NCBI RefSeq assembly: GCF_029867415.1
Contig: NW_026705402.1
Location: 434,001-498,000, forward strand
Length of the DNA stretch: 64,000 bases
From: Vicia villosa
Lineage: Eukaryota; Streptophyta; Magnoliopsida; Fabales; Fabaceae
Direction: 5' to 3'
Positions 24,222 to 35,063 of the stretch are shown in pieces. Position 1 is the stretch's first letter. Every line of letters starts with the position of its first letter. The notes beneath the pieces are model-generated. The model made no database searches and was not told the DNA's origin. It saw only the letters and a list, made by a program, of their open reading frames with translations. The position numbers and the translations under genes are program-made.

Positions 24222-25079
24222 TTGGCGTCGTGTGATAATCCGCTCTTAATTCTTGCAATTTTCCACAACCCAACATTTCTTTATTCAATTGAATCATCAT
24301 CGCTAGAAGTCTAGATCCCCTTCATTTGAAGCATAGATCTCCATTCCTTGATCAACTTTGTCCAACTCAAATTCGCAATACCAATTGTAGCTACTAAAGT
24401 CGTTCGCTCTTCCATTCAACAATAATTCATTACAACCGTCAGAGCTGCCAATAATCCTCGACCTCCTCTTTAAAATACGGGTGATCAAATCTTAACAACT
24501 GCTACTTCCGCTCCTCCACCATCAAATTTTGTCCAACCTAGGGTAAATCATGGAGCTCCTGAACTTCACTCGTTCCCCGGATCACCATAATTTTACTTAG
24601 GAAAACCTTCCTTCAGACCTTTGATATCGCCTACAATCTCTATAAGGGAGGTGTTCCCCGACTTTTAACTCATGCAGGATAATCTTTTCCTACAAAGAAA
24701 GAATAAACTATTGAATAGTGTTAACTAGAGGGTTCATCATCATAATTCATAAGCCTAAGCGGATAGGCTAACTTTGATTGAAAAAAAGTCTACAAAACAC
24801 CAATCCAAAAAACAACACTATACATGAAGTAGCTTCACACAAAACTGACATTACTGAGCCGAGAAAGAATCCATAAAAGGTCTAAAAATCTCCAAGTCAT
24901 CGATGATACAAGTGGCACACTCCCTCCATTGATCCTGAAGGAAGGAAAGGCAGCCATACTCCCCCTGAAGCTTGCCATCCGAAGAGAAGGGATAGGTATG
25001 ACGAAAATGCTCTTACCCAGCCACAGAAGAAGAACCACTTTTCTACTCGCATCTTGGAGAGATGATCCCGAAACCACTG

Positions 25080-26330
25080 TAGAAACTCTTGAAGCTTTAG
25101 AGTACTAGTGGGACTGGAAATCCACACGAACACGTCGAGCAAGTGGATGACCGATTATACTATTACCATGGCGACGGGGACGTGAAGTGCAAACTCTTTG
25201 AATTAACCTTAATTGAGTTATCCCTAGCCTAGTATAAGTCTCTTCTAGACGGGAGCATATATTATTGGTCTGACTGGTGTGAATATTTCACTGCTCATTT
25301 CATTGCAAAGAACCAACCACCATGGCCGTGCGCAGTAGGGTCACTCAAAGTAAGAAGGAAACCGTGTGGAGATGCATTGAATGTTTCACCAAGTGTTAGT
25401 AGTTGTAGAAGGCTTAGATGAAAGTCTTAAGTGTTGGACCTTCGATAAGGGTCTCATACTGGATTATACATTATGCGAAAAGTTAGGGCATAAAAAGGCC
25501 TATAGCCTAAAGGATTTGATAAGTAGGGTGCAACCCTACATCCACTATGAAGAAAATTTGTTGGCTAATAGAGGTAGCCGAGTGTTACAGAATGATGGAT
25601 ATATTCGGGCATCAGACGAGGATTCTAGGCGATCCAAAGATGAAACTGAATGCAAGCCCCGATATAAATTTGACTCATATACTCTGTTGAAAACTTTACG
25701 ATAGGGGATCTTTAAGGAGTGTGCTAACATGGTGTTCAAGAAGTTCGGGATAAGGAACTCGTATCCGGTCAAGGATTTTGCACAGGCTGAAAAGTCCAAA
25801 TATTGTAGTTTCCACAAGAGTCAATACCATAATACCAATGATTGCATTGAACTAAAGGAAGTGATTGAATGGCTAATAAAAAAGGGGCAGTTGCCTGAGT
25901 ATACAAAGGATGGCAAGAAGGGTTGAGAGGAATCTCCAAAAAAGAAATAATACCCTAAAAAGACAATGGAAGTTGTGGTTGGGGCAAAGGCAAATAGTTT
26001 AACAATAGAGAAGACAAAGCGTTTTAGGGGAAGCGCCAATATATCACTTCCGTAATAGGAGCCATCCCTAAGGAAAATAACCTTTCTAAGAATATGATGG
26101 AGAGGAAGATTGTTGAGATGGTGGATATTCACAAGAATAAAGGAAGCACTTCATACGTGAGCCCATAACTCTAGGATTCTTGGATAACAAAAAAATCAGA
26201 GTAATTCAGAATGAAAATTTTCCCTAATGATAATAGCCACTATAGACAATTTCAATGTCTCCATGATACTGATCGACAATGGAACCTCTTGAGATATAAT
26301 ATGCTCATATCTTTTTAAGAAAATGGGCTT
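25080..26330 (+). pseudogene. Gypsy gag C-terminus and retropepsin remnant
   Basis: In shifting frames the plus strand gives a gag core near 25130-25330 (DDRLYYYHGDGDVKCKLFEL). The C-terminal Tat-type Cys/His region follows at 25790-25910, with KYCSFHKSQYHNTNDCIELK and a following EVIEWLIKKGQLPEYTK. A damaged protease active-site region near 26265-26300 reads ILIDNGTS (intact enzymes have D-S/T-G). Several stops and frameshifts make it non-functional. The C-x2-H-x5-H-x4-C spacing and the ELKEVIEWLIKKGQL context are typical of Tat/Athila/Ogre Gag. Confidence 0.8.
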
Positions 26331-27349
26331 GAAAAGGAAAAGTTATGGCCCTATGAAGGGTCTAATCTTCAGTATTTTAATGAAATTGTAACCCGTTTGT
26401 GGGGGTAGATCGAGCTTATGGTAACTCTAATTGAGGAAGAGATACTAAGACCGTTGACTCCCAATTTCTGGCCATTCCTTGCAAAGGTGTCTACAATTGC
26501 ATCCTAGGTCGGGTCTTTATGGAAACACTGGATGTGATGGCTTCCCTAGTCCACCTCGAGCTGAAGTACCACAATGTGCATGACGAGCCGGTAATAATCA
26601 ACATAGATCTTTATATAGCAAAGACAATCTACAAGGATTTATAGAAGGACTATAAGGAAGGGATAACTAAAACCATGGAGATAAATGTGGCCTCCTTAAT
26701 TGGACAACTAAAGGACATGGAAATCCAAACTCCTACAATAAGAGCAAGCCGCCTTAGCCGAACAAGTAAAAGTGATTGATCTGGGTAAAATCAAGAGCAA
26801 CGACCATGAATCCCAGAGCCAACAAGTAGTGGTTATGAAACTTAGTTATATTAAATTCACGTTCTTCTCTGATTATAAAAATGAAACAATCATAGTGTAT
26901 TATAACCATTTAATTAAAGGAATTAATCTTTTTTTAAATTATATTTTTCCTTTATAAAAGGTAACAATGATTTTAGGGTACGACCATAAAGATCAAAGCC
27001 CCGCCACAAAGACTATGGGGTGTTGTCACAAATGCCATAGGCGTATGACTAAAGCCATTACAAGCCTTACAATACGAACATACACAAAAAAGGAATGCAA
27101 TCCTAAAAAATGGAAAATATTTTTCATGCCATGTCTTGGTAATTAGCCACTCTAGAGACCACGGTGGGTCAACCAATACAATAACCTCGAACTAGGTTTT
27201 CACCTGCAGGCATGAGAAGGGGTACCAAGTCAAACCTTCCTATTTTCAATGACTTGATTGAGACGAACCCGATCTCAAGAAATTAAAACAATGGAATAAA
27301 AATATTCCACTAGCCTTAGAGCGTTATATCAAAAGCATCCTTAGCAATG
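26331..27349. other. Decayed internal region of the gypsy element
   Basis: Fragments up to about 26780 look like highly decayed protease/linker sequence on the plus strand. From 26800 to 27349 nothing was recognised. Confidence 0.4.
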
Positions 27350-28300
27350 GAAAAACCTTCTTGTAACTACTCGACCAACTCTTTAGAAAAAGAAAGGTTC
27401 TCTTCATGCATTGCACAAAGATTGTCCTCAACTTTCCTCTAACGCTTCTAAGATTCCTTTAGAAACTTTTATAGTTCCTCTATTTTTTTTTCAAGAAGGA
27501 TGTGAGGATTGGCTCTCTTCTGCTAGACAAGACTCTGCTTTTGACAATGTCTCACTCTTCTCGGTTACTTTCTACGTAAGCAACTTCACATTTTCAACTA
27601 AAGTGTCAGAATACTCAAAAGGCTCCAGAGCAGCCTCCATAGCCAATAATGAATTATAAGCATCCTAGGATTCCTCTAGATATTGGTTCCACTCAGCTAT
27701 AAATTGGTCAATTCACTCTTTGAGCTTATCCCATTCTTGACAAAGACGATTAGGTAAGAAAACTTCTCCCTGATTAGTAGAGTTGAACGCTAAAATAGAT
27801 AACTATGATAAACCAGTTAGACCATCTCCTTTTGTTGAGCTTCCTCTAAGAGATCTGCGAAATAATCATAATCTTCATTAGAATCCGAACATCAAACTCC
27901 TTATTCTTCCTCGGACTCGGACACGCTGGCAACACGGGGATCGACATCATTTGAGTAGAAGTTTATCCCCTCACAGACCTAGGTCAAAGACACTTATGAG
28001 GAGGACTCTCAACCCGAACATCATCTAACTCGGGAATGAGGCCAGTATTTCCTCTTCTCCTTGACAAAAAGACAATGAAACACCACCAACCTGACCCAAT
28101 TTAGGGAATTTGAGATATATTCTCAAGCTAGAGAATGAGTAGTTTGAATGATCTTCCCTGTAACTAGACTAAAAGGCATATCAATAGGCGTACTATAGGA
28201 ATAAACTCCCCCAAGCGAGGGCATACTCAGAATAGCCACTATAGCGAAAGCGATGCGAATCTTCCTCCTGAGTCGTTGTGTGTCATCTTTGTTGCTCATC
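27350..28300 (-). pseudogene. Decayed antisense cargo gene (coiled-coil) of the gypsy element
   Basis: On the minus strand, opposite to the element, an ATG at about 28299 opens MSNKDDTQRLRRKIRIAFAI and then stops after some 60 codons. Downstream, minus-strand fragments (about 27900 to 27380) give Glu/Leu/Lys-rich coiled-coil sequence such as IDQFIAEWNQYLEES and VTEKSETLSKAESCLAEES, with several stops. The position (3' part of a Tat-like element, antisense) and composition match the additional antisense ORFs of Tat-lineage elements and parallel the genes at 55788-57714 and 59103-63032. No domain signature survives, so the family is uncertain. Confidence 0.5.
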
Positions 28301-28482
28301 ACATCTACACAACAAATAAATTAGGCATCAAGGAAGATTCAAAGGGATAAGATAGAAAAATATGACCTTTGAGGCCATTTATCAAATACTTTCATCCTTT
28401 CTTTCATTGATTTGGAATCCACCGCCCAAAGGGTCTGGATACACCTTTTTAAATAGTTTCTAGACACCACATTAGAGGGGGC

Positions 28483-29560
28483 TGAAGTTAAGAAAAACAT
28501 AAGAAGGGGTTGAATTGTGTTAATTTTTTATTCTTTTTCTGTTGTAAATCTCTTATCAGATTCTGGTTACAAGGATAAAATATGAGTCAGAGTCTAATGA
28601 TTAGCAGTTGAATAGAGTTGATCAGAGATAAAAGAGAGAGCAAAAAAGCACACAAGCAATTATCTTGGTTCCTTCTACCAATCAGGAGTAGCTTAACCCC
28701 CTTGCACTTCTAAGGGATTTCCACTATAACCAAATCCGATTACAAATTACTCAAGCACACAAGCAAGAGACTTCCAATTACCCAAACACACAAGCAAGGG
28801 ACTTCAATGCTCAAGCACACAAACAAGACTTTAATGCTCAAGCATACAAGCAAGAGACTTCCAAATGCTCAAGCGCTCAAGAAAGAGACTTTTTACTCAA
28901 TAATAACAATTAAGAGAAAGTGATAAACTACATTTGATATACAATCAGAGGTGTAGACAGAATACAACAAAATCAGACTCTAAAACTTAGGGATTTCTAG
29001 AATATATAAAAGTTAAGAAATCATAAATTAAACTTGTGCTCTTAGTTTTGATAGAGTAATATATCTTTGTTTGTTAAGGAGCATTGTTGTGTTTTTCTCC
29101 AAGTCTTCAACTATATTTATAGAGAATCAACAAAGAGACGTTAGAGAGAACTTCTTGCACAAGTGAGTCTTCGAGAGAAATAATATCATATCCATTGCAA
29201 AGATTCCTGATATTGTTAATATTGTTGCAATGCCTTATGAAACTCCTTTACTACAAAAGGAGTTATCATTTGCAATTCTCCAGATTTTTGCAAATTTCTA
29301 CTAAGTCTTCACGTGATAGCGACTTGTCAGAAATTCCTTGGTTCTTGAGCTTTGTCTTCAGGTTCTGATCCTTTAGAGTCTATGTCTTAGCTTATGATCC
29401 TTCAGACTCTTAGTCTTTAGAGGTTGACTTGTGCAGAGTCTGATATCTTCAGGTTTTGATCTTCCGATGATGACCTTCTCTGGACTTTAATCTTCAGAGG
29501 CTGGCTCTTTAGAGTTTGATCTTTAGAATCTGCATCTTTAAACTTCTCTTTAAATGTTCA
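28483..29560 (-). repeat. SIRE-like copia LTR, solo or truncated
   Basis: The left edge TGAAGTTAAGAAAAACATAAG and the following GGGTTGAATTGTGT correspond to the left edge of the LTR at 409-1627 (TGAAGGATAGAACAACACTT...GGGTTTGAATAAGTG). The right part has the clustered CTTCAGA/TCTTCAG words of SIRE LTRs. The right border is approximate: chromovirus coding sequence begins by 29563. Confidence 0.6.
28750..28895. repeat. Short tandem repeats in the LTR: CTCAAGCACACAAGCAAGAGACTTC
   Basis: Five to six diverged copies of a 25-30-bp unit built on CAAGCACACAAGCAAG and GAGACTTCC. Confidence 0.85.
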
Positions 29561-29562
29561 CT

Positions 29563-31246
29563 GCAGCACAAGAATGTGTTTAAAACACATTGTTTTATCA
29601 AGAACAAGGTCTCTAATTTGATTATGGATAGTGGCAACACGGAGAATCTAGTGTCGCAGAAATTGGTAGATTATTTGAAGTTGTCCACAAAATCCCACGA
29701 GAAGTCATACACCCTCGGTTGGGTAAGCAAGGGCTCCCAAATTCGAGTAGCACTAGCTTGTTGAGTTCCTATCTACATCGAAAAGCTTTATTTATAACAG
29801 GTACTCTGTGATGTTCTTTATTTGTGTTAGGTTTTGGTTTGTTAGCTGCATTTGGTAAAATAATAATTTCAACAAGATGTTGGACAAGATGTCGTGACAT
29901 GTTGCTACGACATTGCAGCCTCTGTTGTTTCTATTTCTGGAAGATTTGTTTCTATTGTTCTTGAAGATTTATTTTGTCATTTGTGGATCAATTAATGCAT
30001 TGAAGATTGGATTCTCTGAAGATTTGTTTCAAAGTTGAAGAGATAACAGATTATCTGATTTACTTGATTGGATGTCCAAACCTTTTGCCTTGCATTTGAA
30101 GATTTGATAAGTTATGATTGGATTTGATTTGATTGACAGAAGGTTATAGCCTGATTTAATATCCAAGCTCAAGCGCTGCACTGATATATAAAAGGAGGAG
30201 TCTAAACCTAAAAAGATTGCGAAGCTGAGAATAAGGATTAATATCTTTAAGGGTTTTATCTATTCTTTGTATTTGTGTATGTCACTCATGTATCATGTTG
30301 ATACATAGAGTTTGACTGATTGTTCATTGTTCATTTTCAATCACTTATGAGCTTTTAAGAAAAGAGTGTACTGTGTTTAGTCACCGAGGTGATTGTGGAA
30401 GTGAAAGGGGGTTCTCATACCTAGGAGGTTCCTAGGTAGAAATTTCATAAGATAGTGATTAGGCGATAAGTTATAAAATAGGGTTGTTTAGATTTGAATT
30501 AATAGTATCATAGTGGTTTTCCTTCCTTAGATGCCCCAGAGTAGGTGAGTTGCACCGAACTGGGTTAACAATTGATTGTGTCTTTTACCTTATGCAATTT
30601 ACTCCTGCATAATTCATAACTGTTGTAAATTGTTGTGTGAGCAGATGATGTATTAATATCTCTCTTGACATTGTGTTTTGGTGTTGGGACATCAATCTTG
30701 ACATCTATTTTAAAGTACCTGAATTTCAATGTGGATGTTTGTCATATTTTACTTGGTAAACTTTGGCAATTTGATAATGATATCACTTATCGAAGATGGG
30801 ATAACATGACGATGTTTACATGGGGCACATATAAAATTACCATGGCTGCTATTTTGCACTTTGATAAGAATCCAGGAGGAAAGAAGTCTAGTTTCTTGAT
30901 GATGACGTAGAGTGAAAAAGAGCTTGATGAAGCTGTTAATGAAACTGAATTTTTCTGCCAAGTCGTGAGTAAAGGGCTGATGAGTGTTGTAAAGGAGAAA
31001 ACAACAATTTCAGAAGAATTGACAGCATATGAGCTACCAAATGATTTGCCTCCTATGGAAAATAAACGCGTGGAAGTTAAAGTTTTCAATCTGGGAGAAA
31101 ATGTGATGGTGTTTCTGCATAAGGAGAGGTTTTCAGTTTGTACTTACAGCAAGCTGCAACCATATGAGGCTCTTTATCAAAAAGAGAACTCAGGGTCGAA
31201 CTCTACAGAGGTTGAGGAGACTGGTGTAGGAAGGTTTTTTAAGTAA
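29563..31246 (+). pseudogene. Chromovirus (Ty3/gypsy) protease and pol C-terminus, RT-RH-INT deleted
   Basis: From 29563 the frame reads the gag/protease junction and the retropepsin active site (NLIMDSGNTENLVSQKLVDY, D-S-G at about 29625). A solo LTR then interrupts it at 29825-30728. Beyond it the same protein resumes with VCHILLGKLWQFDND, the standard end of chromovirus protease. After one stop it reaches a linker and, at about 31078, the region that normally lies after integrase (LGENVMVFLHKERFSVCTYS). RT, RNase H and integrase are missing between, so this is an internal deletion product, not functional. Confidence 0.85.
29825..30728 (+). repeat. Solo copia-type LTR (904 bp) inside the chromovirus protease
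   Basis: It begins TGTTAGGTTTTGG and ends CTGAATTTCA. The flanks ATTTG (29820-29824) and ATGTG (30729-30733) form a 5-bp duplication with one mismatch. A TATATAAAAGGAG box lies near 30184 on the plus strand. Leaving out the LTR and one flank copy puts the protease frame back in register, which independently supports the borders. Confidence 0.85.
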
Positions 31247-32509
31247 TCCGAGTTTGTTTCAGACTTAAAAACTGTATTTCAATATTTTTTGCAATTTTCT
31301 ATTTTTGCATTAAAAGTCCATTAATATTTCTTTATTTTGTGTATTTAAAGACTTATGGTGTGACCATTGGAATTATTTTTCATTATAATAAAATTTAAAG
31401 TTTTCTTCTTTATAGTGGATTCCAGTTTTATTTGACAAGTTTGTTGCTAGCAAACTTGTATTTGTTCTAGATTTAGTGCTTGATATTCCTTTTGATTTTT
31501 CGACATTGTCAATTCTCAAGAATGAAACTCCAGTTATTTCAATGACAACTATTTTGAAACGTCCCTACGAAATTTATTCTCACACAATCAAATCGATTTA
31601 AACGTTTGATGTCTTCGCGGGTATTCAATTTTTTTTTTTGCATAATATTGTGCCCCATCCAAATAAGGTGAACCTGTGTAGTCAAGATCGAGTGTTGGAT
31701 CTTAAGATCTTACGTGTTGAAGTTGTCTTTTAGTGTTACGATCTGAGAAAAAACTTTTTTCGTGCACTTTGGGGTCAAGATTGAATGTTAGGTCCTAAGA
31801 TCTTACATGTTAAAGTTTCCTTTTATATGACTATCATGATATGAGAATACATGATATCTTAGATGATTAGACTTGTTTGTTAGATTTATGTATTTTGAGC
31901 TACTTATTTTGACTAAAGTCTTTTGTTGTTAAATTGTGGTGAGGTAATCGTTATGAATTATTAATTAAATTGATTGAATTTTGTGATTTATAGGTTATTT
32001 TGTCTGTCTATTATAATTTTCATGTTTTTGTGTGTAAATAGGTTATTTTGCCCTTCAATAAGATCTTAAGTGTCGTACTACGATTCTAGTTTTATGATTT
32101 TTCACAAGCTGTCCGACCCTACTTAAGATCTCGTGCTTGAATACCTTCACAACAACCACCAAAACATAAAAATCTCATGCCTTTGACTCTGAGGAATCTG
32201 GATAAGAAATAACTATCCTAAGATCATTTTACATTTTTTTCTGATTTTTAATGAGTAGCTAAAAAGTTTGCATATTTTCTTACCTTTAATAAATAAGGAA
32301 GTACCAAAACAAACATGCATTTGCAAAATGAAACTAAGCCATGAATTCTACTCATTCATGATCCATTTTAACACAATGTTAAAAAGAAAAAATCAAAACA
32401 TCCATACATACATGTTAGACTTAATTCATGCTCTTATAAGATTATAAATTTATTCATAACACTCCAAATTCAAGTCTCTTGTGAGCCATAGTAAACAGCT
32501 TATCCGTGT
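31247..32509. other. Intergenic DNA and likely RIN4-like 3' UTR
   Basis: AT-rich. Two diverged copies of a ...AAGATCTTAC(G/A)TGTT(G/A)AAGTT... segment lie at about 31698-31725 and 31795-31820, perhaps an LTR relic. No gene was recognised. Confidence 0.45.
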
Positions 32510-33942
32510 TCATTTGCTTTCGCTCGTAAACAAACAGCAACAATACTGCACAAGATTACGAACACATTCATGAAATTAGCAGTGAAACTTGAATTACACG
32601 CCTCACATATATGCGAAAGTTATGGACAGAACAGAACAATAAACATGCAATAGTAAGCTTCATTCACCTTAGATAAACTGAAAGAAGATCCATCATATTC
32701 ATTCTTCATATTTGAATCGTTGTTATGCGGTGGAATCTTGTGGCTAGACATGATTTGTCTTTCTTCTTTTATTTTGTTGAACATGACAGTATAGCCTTCT
32801 CCTGATTTCGGGTCTGTTACATCCCAATTACCGAATTCAGGTACTATCGTTGCTTTATCGTCCTGTCAAGTCAAACATTTTTAATAATCGGGCAATTATA
32901 TAATATATATGAGATATTAAAAGGAATATTACCCCGTGATCGTTAAAAGAGTGTCTTCCATTTCTGTGTCTACTATGATTTGATGAAGAGAAGCTACCAA
33001 TGTTACTACTAACTCCTTTGGACACACTCCTTTTGTGAACTGATTGTGAAGCTTTGTTGATGGCAGAGTGATCATTATGGCGACTTTCGCTGCCAAACTC
33101 TGATGTAAAGCTACCTTTACTTCCCCTGCTTCGGCCGTGTGAATGGCGTATAGAATTGTTTCTCAGTACCTCTTGGCTTCCTTTCTCCATTGAGCTTGAA
33201 TTTGCTTTGTGAGAGTAAGTATGAGAGGATTTTGCTTCATCGGCATTAACATTTTTGTTGAAGGCCTCTAGATTTTCCATTGGATCGTTCGGATTGGTAA
33301 TGAATCCGGCCTTTTCTCTGCGTGCACTCTCAAAACATGCACTATATGGAATGTTGTCTGCTTCCCAATTGCCAAATTTCGGAACATGGGAATTCTGCTA
33401 ACGAAGAGTCATTGGTAAAAGATTTGTCAAACATGATTTGATATAAACTTGAAATATTGGCTTATTTTTACATGCTTTAGATAACGGTTTATGAATGAAC
33501 ACTTGCTGAGTTCTCTAGAATAACTTATTAACCGAGTATTTACTATTCAACTTGAAGGTCAACATGCTGATAAGTTAAAAATATACTTAATATGAATGTT
33601 AGAATAGCAAAAACGGTTCTGAAGTAAATAGCTAAATTAATGCAGAAGAACACAATAGCTGATCACAAAGTTCGGACAATTGTGCCAAGGGAGCTTCGCC
33701 CCAAAGACCCCCGACCCTCCTATTCGTAAACCTACTAATGAATAGGCCAAACCCAAAATATATGACTTCTCACTAAGCTACGCCACGCTCGATAAACCCA
33801 ACTCGACGTAAATAGGAGATGATTGTGTTTGTAGACACCAACAAAGAAAACGAAAATAGTTATTTGATTAAAACCAAATTTCATGTTTGATTCCCTGTTG
33901 TAAGATGTGAGTGTGCGTGTGTGTGAGAAAACTTACCGACAT
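32510..33942 (-). CDS. RIN4: RIN4-like NOI-domain immune regulator
   Basis: Minus-strand exons 33942-33937 (ATG TCG only), 33394-32933, 32862-32668 and 32545-32510 join at GT-AG borders into 232 codons plus TGA; Arabidopsis RIN4 has 211. Two NOI motifs are present: VPKFGNW at residues 6-12 and VPEFGNW at 163-169. Between them is a Ser/His/Arg-rich disordered region. The C-terminus has Cys223-225 (YCCCLF), matching the S-acylation site that anchors RIN4 to the plasma membrane. T181 in GYTVMFNK aligns with the Arabidopsis phosphosite T166. RIN4 is a plasma-membrane hub guarded by NLR receptors and targeted by bacterial effectors. The six-base first exon was chosen because it splices in frame directly onto the NOI. 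Paralogues exist, so strict orthology is not claimed. Confidence 0.9.
33395..33936 (-). other. RIN4-like intron 1, with a GC-richer patch
   Basis: The intron lies between ATGTCG|GTAAGT and TTAGCAG|AATTCC. The stretch at about 33660-33830 (CCAAGGGAGCTTCGCCCC, CCCCCGACCC, CTCGATAAACCC) is much richer in GC than its surroundings and looks like a small unidentified repeat insertion. Confidence 0.6.
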
Positions 33943-35063
33943 CGTTACCAGAATGGTTTCTTAAGGTACAGAATCAAGGACACAAGGATCTTTGGCCTCT
34001 CTTTGTGTTCCTGAATCCTGATATTAGATGTTGGCTTAAGATATTAAGTCTATAAGGTCTAAGAGCTTCTGATAGAACATGGCTTAGAAAAAGTTAATCG
34101 ATAATTACAAAGCTTGTTGGACGCCAAACACGCTTTCTCCCTGTTTGCATTTTAGAAAGGCAAGGGAAAGAATATGTAACTGTCGTGATTTGTGAGTTTT
34201 GTTCTGTTCTCTGCAACAAATTCTCCTTGTTAAGGATCTTATATTTTTTTTAAATTTAAGATGCTTTGTATTGGCTCCATCTGGAAAAAAAAATTTAATA
34301 TATTTATTATGTTCAATCTTTCATCCTTTTGTTGGATCATATTGGCAATAAAACATAATCTCTACACTTTTTCCAACACTATGTGTTGTTTTTTCTTATT
34401 GACTAGTAAAATTTAGTAGATCCTATTGGATCAGTGATTATTCTCTATGTCACTCAACCCCTCTGATTTGATCATATCAGATCACTGATCATTCTTAAAA
34501 GATGTACTAGTATTAGTAACATACGATTTTCAAAACTACTTTCAACGAGATCTATGTAAATTTCGATCAATAACGTAAGGAATTTAAAGAGTATAACAGA
34601 ATACTTACTTAGTACTTCTCTTACTTTTATATGTCGGTTATATTTTACACGAAAAACATTTATATTTACCATGATAATTTAACAAACATGCATACAGCAA
34701 GGATAATTAACTTATTTTTGTAACATTTGAAAAGCACTAGGCTGACAAGATCGGCAACTTCTTATCTGTAGAGGTTTCAGCCCTGTACATAGTAGCAAAC
34801 GCTCGTTGTTGCCGGTTCTTCACTTCGACGTGCCTGTCTTCCGTGTCATTTGATACTGATCTTCCCCCACTGAGGACGAGTAGTAGGCAACACGGACAAA
34901 TTTACAATACTCATAACACTATGCATAGCAAACACACATCATTTACATTTCGTATGTCATAACCAGAGCTATGAAATTTGAACGGAAAGATGACGATTCA
35001 AAAGATGCACTCCACATTGCACAAGGTATCACAAGGAGGATCATTGCAGTTTCATTTCTTTCT
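33943..35063. other. Spacer between RIN4-like promoter and DUF3537 gene 3' end
   Basis: RIN4-like leader and promoter on the left, DUF3537 3' UTR on the right. A diverged direct repeat of TTGGATCA(T/G)...GATCA words occurs around 34330-34490. No gene was recognised. Confidence 0.5.

Larger units (their letters stand above)
23824..28300 (+). mobile_element. Decayed Tat-like Ty3/gypsy retrotransposon
   Basis: A 398-bp candidate LTR (23824-24221, TGGGCC...GAGCA) is followed by a PBS-like TGGCGTCGTGTGATAATCC, then gag pieces, a broken retropepsin and, on the opposite strand, a decayed antisense gene. RT, RNase H and integrase are absent. The 3' LTR was not found; a SIRE-like LTR starts at 28483 where it might lie. 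Confidence 0.65.

Noticed and set aside
26973..27176. Minus-strand frame of 67 codons with Cys-rich hydrophobic sequence
   Set aside because: No homology recognised and it lies in decayed gypsy sequence; not supported as a gene.
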